From Cobetia marina (GTDB taxonomy: Bacteria > Pseudomonadota > Gammaproteobacteria > Pseudomonadales > Halomonadaceae), in NCBI RefSeq assembly GCF_001720485.1, contig NZ_CP017114.1, forward strand, positions 1,674,001 to 1,738,000: a DNA stretch of 64,000 nt, in the 5' to 3' direction. Numbering within the stretch: position 1 is the stretch's first letter; the number at the start of each line of letters is the position of its first letter. This document shows positions 18,275 through 29,400 of this stretch, in pieces. A model generated the notes under the pieces. It ran no database searches, was not told the origin of the DNA, and worked only from the letters and a program-made list of their open reading frames with translations. Position numbers and translations under genes: made by a program.

Positions 18275-19509
18275 GCATCACCTCCCGTCGCAGACCCGAT
18301 CACGCCCATCTCGCGGCCGATGCGCGTGAAGGCCGAGACGGCCGTGTCGATCTGCTCCGGGGTATGCGCCGCCGAGAGCTGGGTGCGAATGCGCGCTTGT
18401 CCCCTGGGCACCACCGGATAGGAAAACCCGATCACGTAGATGCCGGCCTCCAGCAGCCGATTGGCGAAGTCACCTGCCAGGCGTGCATCGCCGATCATCA
18501 CCGGAATGATGGCGTGGCCGGCGCCCGCGAGGGTGAAGCCGGCGGCCTGCATGCCGGTGCGAAAGCGTTCGACGTTCTCCCACAGCTTACGGCGCGGCTC
18601 GGCGCTGTCCTCGATTCTGTCCAGCGCCTTGAGGGTCGCCGCCACGATGGGCGGTGCCAGCGAGTTGGAGAACAGATAGGGGCGAGAGCGCTGGCGCAGC
18701 CACTCGACGATGGGCCCGCGTGCGGCCGTCACGCCTCCCGAGGCACCGCCCAGCGCCTTGCCGAAGGTGGTGGTGATGATGTCGATCTGATCCATCACGT
18801 CATGATATTCGTGGCTGCCACGCCCGTTGTCGCCGACGAAGCCGGTGGCGTGGGAGTCATCCACCATCACCAGCGCGTCGTAGCGGCGGGCGAGCTCGCA
18901 GATGCCCTTGAGATTGGCGATCACGCCATCCATTGAGAAGACACCATCGGTGGCGATCAGCTTGAAGCGTGCGCCAGCCGCGTCCGCCTCCTTGAGGCGG
19001 GCCTCGAGTTCACTCATGTCATTGTTGGCATAGCGATAGCGGCTTGCCTTGCACAGGCGCACGCCATCGATGATGGAGGCGTGGTTGAGCGCATCGGAAA
19101 TGATGGCGTCTTCAGGGCCGAAGAGTGTCTCGAACAGGCCACCATTGGCATCGAAGCACGAGGAATAGAGGATGGCATCGTCCATGCCGAGAAAGGCCGC
19201 GAGGCGTTTTTCCAGCACGCGATGCTGGTGGTGGGTGCCGCAGATGAAGCGTACCGAGGCCATGCCGAAGCCATCACGCTCCAGCGCCTGTTGCGCGGCC
19301 GCGATCAGCTCGGGGCTATCGGCCAGGCCCAGATAGTTGTTGGCGCAGAAGTTGATGACCTGGGCGCCTTGTCCCTCGTCTTCATCACTGGCGGAAACCT
19401 GGATGCTGGCACGCTGGGGCGAGGTGATCTCGCGCTCCTGCTTGTAGAGGCCCTCTTCATGCAGCGCATTGATCTGACGGCTGAGGTGGTCGTGGAAACT
19501 GGCTGGCAT
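18271..19509 (-). CDS. kbl: Glycine C-acetyltransferase (2-amino-3-ketobutyrate CoA ligase)
   Basis: 412 residues from the ATG at 19509, with AGGAG 7 bases before it; the longer frame upstream has no support. Alpha-oxoamine synthase of PLP fold type [12 protein letters not shown] near the N-terminus, [10 protein letters not shown] (the Asp that holds the PLP pyridine N) and the PLP Lys in [13 protein letters not shown]. It splits 2-amino-3-ketobutyrate with CoA into glycine and acetyl-CoA. First gene of kbl-tdh. The space 19510-19697 shows no further gene. Confidence 0.97.
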   Translation of the reverse strand: MPASFHDHLSRQINALHEEGLYKQEREITSPQRASIQVSASDEDEGQGAQVINFCANNYLGLADSPELIAAAQQALERDGFGMASVRFICGTHHQHRVLEKRLAAFLGMDDAILYSSCFDANGGLFETLFGPEDAIISDALNHASIIDGVRLCKASRYRYANNDMSELEARLKEADAAGARFKLIATDGVFSMDGVIANLKGICELARRYDALVMVDDSHATGFVGDNGRGSHEYHDVMDQIDIITTTFGKALGGASGGVTAARGPIVEWLRQRSRPYLFSNSLAPPIVAATLKALDRIEDSAEPRRKLWENVERFRTGMQAAGFTLAGAGHAIIPVMIGDARLAGDFANRLLEAGIYVIGFSYPVVPRGQARIRTQLSAAHTPEQIDTAVSAFTRIGREMGVIGSATGGDA

Positions 19510-19697
19510 GCGTCGCTCCTGTCTGTCGTGATCCTGTTCGCTTCCGATGGACGCTGTACGCCTGGGGGAAACGTGGTGACACACACTTCAGCCTAGTAGC
19601 TCGTTGTCAGCACAGCAGGGCTCTGTCGGCGTCGAGGGCGCAAGACCCGCCATTCCATTCCTGGCAGGTGGCGAAAAAAGGCGGGCATCAGACGTGA

Positions 19698-19732
19698 CAC
19701 GGCCCTGCATCTCTTGCGAGGGCAGGGCCGTG
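19698..19732 (-). terminator. Terminator hairpin at the left edge of the defence island
   Basis: 11-bp outer stem (19698-19708 and 19722-19732) with a small bulge and an inner stem around TTGC. It lies past the hsdS stop codon on the minus strand. The core is nearly identical (29 of 32 bases) to the hairpin at 32433-32473 on the other side of the island. Confidence 0.75.
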
Positions 19733-19835
19733 GGGTCTAGAGACATGAACACCGATGTCTTGGCTTGCTATCACGCATGGCGAGCGTTGGAAGTGATGCT
19801 GTCCTCACGTCAAGCGCCAGTGGTGCGCACAGGCC

Positions 19836-21143
19836 TTATGCGCTGGCCTTCTTCTTGCGAGTGCGCTTGACCGGTGCCTGTGCCGCACGCTCGGCTTGAA
19901 TACGCGCCAGCAGGGTGGAGGCCGAATTCTCACCGCTGATCAACTCCGGATGCTGCTCACGCCACTCGGCGGTCAGCTCGCCGCGAAATGCCTTGGCCAG
20001 AATCGACTGGGTCAGATTGTTCACCCGGCCTTGCGCCTCCTTCACCCGCTGCTCGACCTGATCGGCAAAGGCAAACAGCTGCTCAACCTTGCGCACGATT
20101 TCGGTTTGTTCTTTGAGATCTAGCTTGGGTATTGGTAATTTAACCAAAGACTTCTTGGTTAATTTTGGTTGTGCCGATCCTGTCACCCAAGGAGAGAGGT
20201 CAAGAGAATTAATAGATAAGCGAATAAAATCTAAGCTCACCCCTTCTTTTTCTTGCAATACATGAGCGTGATTGTTAATCCACGATTTGCCAGTGATAAT
20301 AAAGGCAAGATCTTTAGATTTGCTCAGTAAGTTTGCGCCATCTTCTCCTACAAGAAGGTAGCGTCCTGCGTGTGTATGTCCATTTAAGTGATCAACAATT
20401 CCAGTCGCACCATAGTATGGTATATTGCCTTGAATGTCTTTTCTTTTGGTTGACGATATTGGTCTTCGTGCACCATTATGAATGTTAACAAATTCAATTA
20501 ATGGGCTTGAAGATAAACTTGATTTCCCAATCAGGCTACCACTCATAGCAGCAGCCAGCACTGACTGACGGAAGCGCTTCAGAATGCCCGGCAGGGCGTC
20601 GAGGCGGCCCTTGAGCGTGTCCACCTGCGCCAGCAGGGTATCTAGGCGGTCAGCGATTTCTCGCTGTTCGGCGAGGGGGGGAATTGGCACAATTAATTTT
20701 TTTAGCTTAGTGCCATTTACATTAGGTTGGCCTATTCCTGCGCTGAAATCGGTTATCTGACTCCAATAGTCTGGAGTGTTAAAAAAGTAAGAAAGATAAT
20801 CGATGTTTTCACGTAGTAAGCATCGAACCCTAATTAGATAAGATGCATAGATGCAATCAGGTATTTCCTCTTTAATGAGGAAGCTCTTTCCGACAGTTGC
20901 ACCTGTTCTCGCAAAAACAAGATCACCTCTTCGTAGCAAATACTTTATTTTCTTTTCTTGTGGTATTTTGCAATAAGGTACTCTGTTCCAATCTACTTTG
21001 TTATCTTGAATGTCCGTTATCCTGAGCAGTTTAGGGCCAACTTGCTCGTTGTCCGACTTTGCTGTGTATCCATAAGAAATATCGCTTACGATATCATCAA
21101 GGGTAGTCACACCCCATCCGTCGGAATTTATATGGACACTCAT
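19836..21143 (-). CDS. hsdS: Type I restriction-modification specificity subunit
   Basis: 435 residues. Two target-recognition domains (about 1-150 and 200-365), each followed by a conserved helical spacer: IPPLAEQREIADRLDTLLAQVDTLKGRL (about 155-182) and LDLKEQTEIVRKVEQLFAFADQVEQRV (about 345-372). The two recognition domains are encoded by distinctly AT-rich DNA (about 20150-20530 and 20690-21130), against GC-rich spacers, the usual mosaic sign of TRD exchange. The ATG overlaps the hsdM stop by one base. It fixes the DNA sequence recognised by the whole enzyme. Confidence 0.95.
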   Translation of the reverse strand: MSVHINSDGWGVTTLDDIVSDISYGYTAKSDNEQVGPKLLRITDIQDNKVDWNRVPYCKIPQEKKIKYLLRRGDLVFARTGATVGKSFLIKEEIPDCIYASYLIRVRCLLRENIDYLSYFFNTPDYWSQITDFSAGIGQPNVNGTKLKKLIVPIPPLAEQREIADRLDTLLAQVDTLKGRLDALPGILKRFRQSVLAAAMSGSLIGKSSLSSSPLIEFVNIHNGARRPISSTKRKDIQGNIPYYGATGIVDHLNGHTHAGRYLLVGEDGANLLSKSKDLAFIITGKSWINNHAHVLQEKEGVSLDFIRLSINSLDLSPWVTGSAQPKLTKKSLVKLPIPKLDLKEQTEIVRKVEQLFAFADQVEQRVKEAQGRVNNLTQSILAKAFRGELTAEWREQHPELISGENSASTLLARIQAERAAQAPVKRTRKKKASA

Positions 21144-22741
21144 TACTTACCCTCCTCATACAGCCCCAAAACTTCACCCAGCAATTGCTTTTGGCTATCC
21201 ACCTCATCCCCCGCACCCAGTGTCTGTATCAGCTGATCCAGCTCGCGCAGGGCTTCGGTCAGTTCGCTCATTGCTTCGGCGGCCAGCACATCCGGCGCGG
21301 GCAGGTTGGCGGCATCGACGCTGTCGTTGTCTTTCAGCCAGCTGATATCCAGCGAATCGCCCTTGGTATCGCGAATCCAGTCACGGCTGAAGCAGCGCCA
21401 GCGGCTGGTGGCGAGGTCTTGCGCGACGTCCTGGTTTTCTTCTGTCTCGGTGACTTCAATCTGCTCAGCGCCAAAGCTCCAGTCGCCTTCGGTGCGGGGG
21501 CTGGTGCCATCAGGCTGCTCGCCATACACGCCTTCAAACGGCTGCAGGTGTTTGGCAGTAAAGGGGCTGCGCTTGCCGAAGCTCGGCATATTGGTGCGCA
21601 GGTCATACACCCAGACATTCTGCGTGCAGTTTTCCTGCTGGCGCGGGTCAGTGGCGCTGCCTTTGGTAAAGAACAGTACGTTGGTCTTTACCCCCTGGGC
21701 GTAGAAGATACCGGTGGGCAGGCGCAGGATGGTGTGCAGGTTGCACTTGTCCATCAGGTCACGACGGATATCGGTACCGGCACCGGCCTCGAACAGCACG
21801 TTGTCGGGCAGTACCACGGCGGCGCGGCCACCGGGCTTGAGCCCACGGTAGATATGCTGCAGGAAGGCCAGCTGCTTGTTGCTGGTGGGGTAGGTGAGGT
21901 CATCTCGACTGATGCTGGCCTCGCCACCCTTGGCGGTGCCGAACGGCGGGTTGGCCAGCATGATATCGGCCTTGGGCAGCTGCATGCCCACCTGTCCCAG
22001 GCTGTTACCGAGGTGCACCACGCCTTCGTCATCGCCTTCCATGCCGTGCAGCAGGCAGTTCATCAGCGCCAGTCGGCGGGTGCCGGGCACCAGCTCGACG
22101 CCGATGAAGGCCTTATTGCGCTGAAATGCCTGGGCCTTGGCATCCAGATCATAGAGGTCGTCGGTCTGGTCCTTGATGTAGCGGTCGGCGGCAATCAGGA
22201 AACCGCCGGTCCCCGCAGCGGGATCCTGAATCACTTCACCGGGCTGGGGCTTGAGGCAACGCACCATGCTGTCGATCAGGGCGCGAGGGGTAAAGTACTG
22301 GCCGGCACCGGACTTGGTTTCACCCGCGTTCTTTTCCAGCAGGCCTTCATAGAGATCCCCCAGACCATCGGCGCGGGCGCTGAACCAGTCGATGGCATCC
22401 AGGGTGGTGATCATCTGCTCCAGATGGCGAGGCTCGCGCAGCCGAGTCTGGGCATCGGCGTAAATGGCGGCAATCAGGCTGTCACGGCTCTTGGAGAGAT
22501 CCAGCAATATCTGCTTGTAATCGTTGAGCAGGGGCAGGCCGCTCTGACTGGTGAGGTCCGGCCAGCGGCAGTATTCCGGCAGGGCATGCTTGCTGAGCAG
22601 GCCGGCCTCGGTATTTTCGTGTTCCATCTTGATGAACAGCAGCAGCACCAGCTCGGTGACATAGTCGCTGTAGTTGATGCCGTCATCACGCAGCACATCA
22701 CACAGATTCCACAGCTTCTGGACAATTTCGTTGTTGGTCAT
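21143..22741 (-). CDS. hsdM: Type I restriction-modification methyltransferase subunit
   Basis: 532 residues from the ATG at 22741. N-terminal helical domain (NEIVQKLWNLCDVLRDDGINYSDYV) followed by the N6-adenine methylase domain: ARALIDSMVRCLKPQ-type lead, AdoMet motif I in QDPAAGTGGFLIAA (about 195-208) and catalytic motif IV NPPFG (about 285). It methylates adenine in the sequence chosen by HsdS and protects host DNA. 34 bases separate it from hsdR upstream. Confidence 0.96.
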   Translation of the reverse strand: MTNNEIVQKLWNLCDVLRDDGINYSDYVTELVLLLFIKMEHENTEAGLLSKHALPEYCRWPDLTSQSGLPLLNDYKQILLDLSKSRDSLIAAIYADAQTRLREPRHLEQMITTLDAIDWFSARADGLGDLYEGLLEKNAGETKSGAGQYFTPRALIDSMVRCLKPQPGEVIQDPAAGTGGFLIAADRYIKDQTDDLYDLDAKAQAFQRNKAFIGVELVPGTRRLALMNCLLHGMEGDDEGVVHLGNSLGQVGMQLPKADIMLANPPFGTAKGGEASISRDDLTYPTSNKQLAFLQHIYRGLKPGGRAAVVLPDNVLFEAGAGTDIRRDLMDKCNLHTILRLPTGIFYAQGVKTNVLFFTKGSATDPRQQENCTQNVWVYDLRTNMPSFGKRSPFTAKHLQPFEGVYGEQPDGTSPRTEGDWSFGAEQIEVTETEENQDVAQDLATSRWRCFSRDWIRDTKGDSLDISWLKDNDSVDAANLPAPDVLAAEAMSELTEALRELDQLIQTLGAGDEVDSQKQLLGEVLGLYEEGK

Positions 22742-22775
22742 TGAGTTCTCTGTCTTGAATGATTCGTTATGGCGC

Positions 22776-25700
22776 TCAGGCCACTTTCCACAGCTGCTCG
22801 GACAGCTCATCGAGCACGGTCGTCAGCTGATTGTCGAGCTGCTTGTCGAGCACCTTGGCTCCCCCATCACGGGCAAAGGCCTGATTGATGAACTGCTCAT
22901 CAATCACCACCTCGTGAGTGAGCTGCTTGGCCAGTCGGTCAAGCCATTTGCGCTGCTTCGGGGTCCAGTCGTGGGTGCTATAGATATGCGCCATGGCCTG
23001 GTTCACGCGTTCGGCAAAAGGCACCAGCGCTTCGCGCATGGCCGCTCGGCGAATATGGCCGATGATACTGGCGGCAATGTCCTGGTTGCTGTTGTTGCTC
23101 CAGGCACTATTGAGGTTGGCCTCGCTGAAGCCATTCTCGTCGAGCAGCAGTCGCACTTCCTTGAGTTGCTCGCGGGTCAGATCCTTTGGCCGGTTTACCA
23201 CCACGCCCAGGGCGGCCGACTGGTTGAGCTGCTGGCGAATGAAGTCGTCAAAGCTATCCAGATAATCGGCGGGCTTTTCATGCAAGCCATAACTCTGAGT
23301 GCGGGATCTGAACTCATCAGCGCCTGAGTAGACAATCGGACTGCGCTCTGAGCCCAGCAGCATCTTGACTTCGGCCAGGCTATTGAGCAGGCCGACGTGA
23401 CGACGCATGAAACCTGCAGCACCGGTCGGGCCCAGCTCATGGAGATGCTGGTGAAGTTTATCAGGTTGGGTGCCCCACTCGTCACCCAGTTCCATGAGCT
23501 TTTGCTTGAGTTCGGGCTGGGTTTCGGCCTTGCTGGTCGCCTTGCGAGTAATGCGCATCACCTTCTGACAGAGGGTGTTGAGCAGGTCATCGGCATGAGA
23601 CTGGTCGGCCAGGGTGCCGGGGGCGCTCATGGCGTGTTCCATGACCTCATCATCCGTCAGTTCCATCACCAGCTGCTCCAGGCTGACATTGGGATTCTTG
23701 ACCAGGGGCGTCATGGAATTCACGTCTTGCAGGGTGGCGTAGATGTCTACCGGATCGTAGATCTTGAATACCGTCTTGCCGATATCATCGCAGCGGCGGG
23801 TGGCCCGCCCCATCATCTGCTCGAACAGAATGCGGCTTTTCACCCGGCGCAGGAACACCAGATGGCAGATGGGCGGCACATCGATGCCGGTCGTGAGCAG
23901 GTCCACGGTGATGGCGATGTTGGGAAAACGCTCATTCTTGTATTGGCGGATCAGAGTGCTGACCTTGTCGCTCTGGCCGGTGATCTTGCGAACGGCGGCC
24001 TCGTGGTAGGCATCGTCGTACTGATCCTTGAAGGCCTCATCAAGCAGACGCTTGACCATGTCGGCATGCAGGTCGGTGGCACAGAAGATCATCGTCTTCT
24101 CGTCGCCCAGGGGGTCCAGCTCCTTGGCCAGCTGCTGGCAGATCACGCGATTGAAATCTTCCGTGATGACCCGGCGGTTGAAGGCCTCCACTTCAAAGTG
24201 CTGCTCATCTTCCAGTTCGGCCAGCTCCACCTCACCGGTGTGGGTGTTGATGACCTCCACTTGCTCGCCCTTGCCGATATGAATGCCTTGCTGGCTGAGC
24301 AAGGTTTCATAGCGAATGGGGGGCTCATGGTCGATCAGCCAGTCATCGGCCACCGCTTCCCGATAGGAATAGGTGTATACCGGGCGACCGAAGATGTCAG
24401 AGGTGTGCTTGGCCGGGGTGGCAGTCAGGCCGATGCGTACCGAGTCGAAGTAATCGAGCACCCGTCGATAGCTGGACAGATACTGGCTGGCATCTCGAGT
24501 GGCTAGCTCGCCTTCGCTCATTTCCTGGTCCAGGGTATAGCCGCGGTGGGCTTCGTCGATGATGATGCAGTCAAAGTCATCGATGGCCGGGGGAGTGTCG
24601 GACTGAAATACCCGCTTCACCATGGCTTGCACCGTGGCAACCTGAATGCGGGTTTCGCTTGCGGCGGCCATGTCGCCCAGTTCGGCAACGTTATAGATCT
24701 TGTTCAGGGGGAAGTTCTGCTCTAGCGGCATGTCGTCAAAGGCGTTTTGCGCCTGCTCGCCCAGGGCTGTGCGATCCACCAGGAATAGAATCCGCTTGAA
24801 GCGCTCTGCCTTCAGGAAGCGATACATCAAGCCAATGATGGTGCGGGTCTTGCCGGTACCGGTCGCCATGGCCAGCAGACACTGGCGCTGGCCGTGTGAC
24901 AGAGCCTGCTCTACTGATTCAATGGCTTTTTGCTGATAGTCGCGCAGCTTGAGGTAGCCATAGGGCTCCTGCTCCAGTCGGGCCTCGGCATCGCCCTTGC
25001 TGCGGGTAAGATTGTCGAGCAACCCTTCTGGACTGTGGAATTGCTGCAGAGGGCGGGCCAGATTGGCCACGGCGCGTACATCACGAAACCAGGTGCCGGA
25101 CTTTTCTGCCAACTGCTTGACGAAAGGGCGGCCATTGCAGGAATACACGAAAGGCACCTGGAAAGTGCCTCCCTTGCCGTCATCCCAAGGCTTGAGCAGC
25201 TTCGCGATCGCCCAGGGAGACTCCCAGCTTTGATGCATGGATAGGCCACGGGAATAACGCTCAGCCTGGTGGATCTTCCCGGCCACATCGGTGTTCTTGC
25301 GTTTGGCTTCCACCACCGCAATCGGGGTCAAGCCCGCAAACAGCACATAGTCGGCAGCCTGTTTGCCCTGGGTAGGCCATTCGGCAATGGCCAGGTTCTT
25401 GCCCTTTTCCGGGCGAGTGCCGTTGCCCCAGGTCAAAAGCTCGGTGTCGGCCTCCCAGCCGGCCTCGATCAATTGCATATCGATCAGAATGCGGGTTTCT
25501 TCTTCGCTCAGGTTGAGCTGCTTGCTGGCTTGCTGGGTACGGCGGGAAACTTCTGCCACAGCCTTGTGCTGCTCCGCCTGTTGTTGCAGCTCGACCTTGA
25601 GCCTAGCCTCAAAGGCCGCCTGCTGGCGTGCCAGTTCCTGCTCGTGATGCTGAGCCAGCTTCGCCATCGATCTGGCTTCCTGGTCCATCAGGTTGGCAAG

Positions 25701-26279
25701 CTCAGCGTATTCGGCGCTTTCCTGGGCCTTCAGCTCAGCCAGCTGTTGCTGCTTTTCCGTTTCCTGCTGCTGATGCTCCAGCTGTTCGCTGGTGCCTTCA
25801 AGCTGGCTGTTCAACTGAGCAATCTGCACTGTTAGCTGGCGTAGCTCGGCGCTGGGGTCCTTGGGCGGTACAAAGGCACCGGGCTTGAATTCTTCGCCTT
25901 CGGTGCCAAATGCGCGATGGAACCAGACGGCCAGTTCACGGGCCAGCTTGAGTGCATCCATCGCCTCTTTGTGGCCGGTCTGAAACTCGTGGGTGGCGCG
26001 GTTACCTTCAATACGCAGCACATGAAACATCTGCCGCACGGATTGATCCAGCCCCAGCTCGCGAGAGAGCCGGTGCAGCAAGTCGGCCTGGGTGGTGCGT
26101 TCTTCCAGCTCCAGGCCGATTCGAGCAGCTATATGCTGAGCCAATGCCTCACCCAGCTGACGCAGCTTGATGAGTGTGGTGTTGGGGTCCCCGGCAAAGG
26201 TCTGCTCGGCGGCCCGTGCCAGTTGAAAGAACAGCGGATCATGTTCACTGAGAAAATAGAAGTTGGAGTCGTGTTCCAT
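22776..26279 (-). CDS. hsdR: Type I restriction enzyme endonuclease/translocase subunit
   Basis: 1167 residues from the ATG at 26279 (AGGGAG before it). Order of domains: a DUF4145-like N-terminal part with a long coiled coil (about 150-250, Gln/Glu-rich), the PD-(D/E)xK nuclease domain (QAADYVLFAGLTPIAVVEAKRKNTDVAG, about 300-325), then SF2 translocase motor with Walker A MATGTGKTRT (about 473), DEAH box IIIDEAHRGY (about 575) and motif VI QMMGRATRRCDD. The C-terminal helical domain binds HsdM. It translocates and cuts unmethylated DNA. Gene order R-M-S on the minus strand. Confidence 0.96.
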   Translation of the reverse strand: MEHDSNFYFLSEHDPLFFQLARAAEQTFAGDPNTTLIKLRQLGEALAQHIAARIGLELEERTTQADLLHRLSRELGLDQSVRQMFHVLRIEGNRATHEFQTGHKEAMDALKLARELAVWFHRAFGTEGEEFKPGAFVPPKDPSAELRQLTVQIAQLNSQLEGTSEQLEHQQQETEKQQQLAELKAQESAEYAELANLMDQEARSMAKLAQHHEQELARQQAAFEARLKVELQQQAEQHKAVAEVSRRTQQASKQLNLSEEETRILIDMQLIEAGWEADTELLTWGNGTRPEKGKNLAIAEWPTQGKQAADYVLFAGLTPIAVVEAKRKNTDVAGKIHQAERYSRGLSMHQSWESPWAIAKLLKPWDDGKGGTFQVPFVYSCNGRPFVKQLAEKSGTWFRDVRAVANLARPLQQFHSPEGLLDNLTRSKGDAEARLEQEPYGYLKLRDYQQKAIESVEQALSHGQRQCLLAMATGTGKTRTIIGLMYRFLKAERFKRILFLVDRTALGEQAQNAFDDMPLEQNFPLNKIYNVAELGDMAAASETRIQVATVQAMVKRVFQSDTPPAIDDFDCIIIDEAHRGYTLDQEMSEGELATRDASQYLSSYRRVLDYFDSVRIGLTATPAKHTSDIFGRPVYTYSYREAVADDWLIDHEPPIRYETLLSQQGIHIGKGEQVEVINTHTGEVELAELEDEQHFEVEAFNRRVITEDFNRVICQQLAKELDPLGDEKTMIFCATDLHADMVKRLLDEAFKDQYDDAYHEAAVRKITGQSDKVSTLIRQYKNERFPNIAITVDLLTTGIDVPPICHLVFLRRVKSRILFEQMMGRATRRCDDIGKTVFKIYDPVDIYATLQDVNSMTPLVKNPNVSLEQLVMELTDDEVMEHAMSAPGTLADQSHADDLLNTLCQKVMRITRKATSKAETQPELKQKLMELGDEWGTQPDKLHQHLHELGPTGAAGFMRRHVGLLNSLAEVKMLLGSERSPIVYSGADEFRSRTQSYGLHEKPADYLDSFDDFIRQQLNQSAALGVVVNRPKDLTREQLKEVRLLLDENGFSEANLNSAWSNNSNQDIAASIIGHIRRAAMREALVPFAERVNQAMAHIYSTHDWTPKQRKWLDRLAKQLTHEVVIDEQFINQAFARDGGAKVLDKQLDNQLTTVLDELSEQLWKVA

Positions 26280-26402
26280 GGGCTCCCTGCGAGGCTTGGC
26301 GTTATAACGTTGATTTATTGGATAATTTGATTTGGCTGACACGCATGTGAAGATAAATTATCCGGATTGTCAGAGAAGGGTGAAGCATCAGCAATACCAT
26401 TG

Positions 26403-26425
26403 CAGGCCTGTCAGTGACAGGCCTG
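26403..26425 (-). terminator. Hairpin between the DUF4011 helicase gene and hsdR
   Basis: 11-bp perfect inverted repeat around a single central base, 11 bases past the stop codon of the giant helicase gene. No T-tract. It suggests that the helicase gene and hsdRMS are separate transcription units, with the hsd promoter in the AT-rich 26280-26402. Confidence 0.6.
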
Positions 26426-26435
26426 TCGTGTGGGT

Positions 26436-29400
26436 TTATTGCAGTACCTTCGTTCTTGCTTCCTTGCCTTCCAGTATCTCCAGAATATTATCGAGAAAAC
26501 GATGTGCTTCCTTGGGCTCGGTAGCATCACGCAGATACTTGGGGATCATCTCGACAAACTCTGAACGTGAGCAGGGCTGGTGCTCGGCCAGCGCCTCTAT
26601 CATTGCTGGTCTCAGCAGCCGGCGCTCGGCTGGTGTGTCTGGGAAAGCCTCTTCAATCACCTGTTCGGCGAAGCCCTTGAGACGCAGGCTCAAGGGCTGA
26701 TCTCCTGAATCAACCGCTTGCGACCCTGGACTCTGAGCAACTGATTCGAGCTGCTCATTCACTTCGACAGCAACCGCTTCAGTAGTAAATGGCCGCTGTT
26801 CAATTGCGGTTTTCAGTTGGTCAAGCTCACGAATGATCGGTCCCAGCTCGCCATCTGGGTTACTGAACCAGTCGGTGGACCAGATGCGTCGAATGCGCCA
26901 TCCCAGGCGTTCCAGCACCTCCTGGCGCAGACGGTCTCGGTCTCTGGCTGACTTCGCTGAGTGGTAAGTCGCGCCGTCGCATTCGATGCCCATGAGATAG
27001 CGCCCCGGGTTGCCTGGGTCTCTGACCGCGATATCCACAAAGAATCCCGCTACGCCCACTTGAGGCTCACACTGGAAGCCGGCTGCTTGCAGTGACTCCA
27101 TGACTGCAACCTCGAAATCACTGTCAGGTGCCTTGCCGGTGGAATAGCTGATGCCTTCCATATTCCCCTTTTCAGCGAAATGCAGAAAACCACTCAAGGC
27201 ACGTACACCGCTTTTGGTGGTTTCACTCACTAGAATGTCTTCAGACTTCATGGAGCTGAACACATGCATGCGCTTTTTCGAGCGAGTGAACAAGACATTC
27301 AGTCGACGCCAGCCAACATCGGAGTTGATCGGGCCAAAGCGTTGATAGACTCGCCCCCCGACTTCACCCGGGCCATAGGTGAAGGAGATGAAGATGACAT
27401 CCCGCTCATCCCCCTGAACGTTTTCCAGGTTCTTGATGAATAGCCCATCCTCCTGATTGCGCAGAGCATCAATGGCGTTGCTGATCTCTGAGCTTGTCTT
27501 GCAGAGTTCATCCACCGCTCGCTCAACCTGCTCGCGCTGCTTGGAATTCATGGCGACGATGCCCAGTGATTCATGTGCATTGTGCACCGCATGCCGGGCA
27601 ACGGCTTCTGCCACGACTCGGGCTTCTTCGATATTGTGCTGGTTGACAAATCGCCCCTGCTTGACAAGCGTAAACTTGACGCCGAACTCTTCCGACTGTG
27701 CATGTGGTGATGGGAATACCACCAGGTCACTGTCGTAAAAGTGGCGGTTGGAGTAAGCAATCAGGTGCTCATGCTGCGAGCGGTAATGCCAGCGTAAGCG
27801 CCGCATGGGGAACAAGGGGAGAGCAGCATCCAGAATACTGTCAGTCTGCACCATTGCCGCCACATCCTCCTCTTCACCTGATACATCGGAGCGGTCGAAG
27901 AAACTGGTAGGCGGTAACTGTTTGGGATCTCCCACGACCACCAACTGACTGCCTCGAGTAATGACACCCAGGGCGTCTTCAGGTTTTACCTGAGAGGCTT
28001 CATCCATCACTACCAGATCAAATTGTATTTCACCCGGTTGCAAATAGTGCGCTGCAGACATGGGTCCCATCATGAAGCAAGGTTTGAGCTCCTGCAGAGC
28101 TCTACCAGCACGGTTGATCAATTGCCGGATAGGAATATGCCGCGCCTTCTTACCCAGCTCATGCTTGATCAATGCAAGCTCGGTATACTCCGACTTTCGT
28201 CCACCAGATACTCCTTCGGGAATCTTTCTATGGGCGATGATGCTGGCAATACGCTTTCGCTGGAGCTTTTGAAGCTTCTTGTCGTAATGACGGAATGTTT
28301 TCTGATCCTGATTTTTGCTGAGACCGGAGATTCTTGCCAGGTGCGGTTTGGCCGCAATGATCTCTCTGGCCAACTGATCATGGATTGCCAGCGACAGACC
28401 TTCATCGACCTGATCGATGAGGAGATTGCCTGCCATGACTTCCTTCCAGATTTTCTCCAGGCCATTAGCGAACATCTCATGCTCTGAGCGAACAAAGTTG
28501 ACCCAGCCATTCAGCCAGCGAGGATTTGAGATGGCTCTATCGTTACGTTTCGTAATGCCAATGAGGGTAGAGTCGGATGATTCAAGCCAGAGCTTGTTAT
28601 CAAGTTGAGTGGCCTCTGCAAAATTATGATAGGCCGACTCCTGCTGTTGCCATTGTTGTTGATAGTCAAGCGCATCGCGCTGTAATTGCTGGAATTCTTC
28701 AGTTGATGTCATCTCTTTAATGGCATGAACCAGCGAGCTTGCCGAGAGATGTTGCAGTTTTCTGGCAAAGGACAATGTGCTTTGAATCGTGGTGAGAGCA
28801 GCCTGATTGTCCTTGCTCGCCCCCCAGTACAATGGGGCTAAGTCTCCAAATAGAGAGGAGACCAGCGGGTCATGGCTGAGGTGCTGTTGCAGCGAGGATA
28901 ATTGCTTTAGCTGCGACACTCTCTGCTGCAGCTCTAGTAAAGAAATATCCTGTTTCAACACCCAGGCCAGAGTCGTTTCCAGCACTGTCGAAAGAGACAT
29001 GATGACCTGTTGAATTTGCCCCGAGGCACCTGTCAGCTGTTCCCTGTCACTGAATGATTGTTGCAGTTTTGAGTAGAGTCCCAATGTCTGCTCGAGGCCG
29101 GTCATGGTGTCACGAATGGAAGTGACGACATCTTGTTTATGAAGTTGCTGGATGCCCTTGATCAATTGAGCGTCAAGGTCGAGCAAAGCAGTCCCTGCTA
29201 TGACTCTTGGGCCAAAGCCAATGCCATAAACCTCTCGAACTTGGCGATACCAACTTCTGAGTATCAGCAGTGATTCAATATCTGTATCCAGGCTGGCATA
29301 GAGCTCTCCTAGAAGCTTGCTGAAATTGCTTCTTTCCAGATGCCCGACCTGCTCAGAATATTTGATCAAGGTATCCAGCTTTTCGACCAATTCCGCTATT

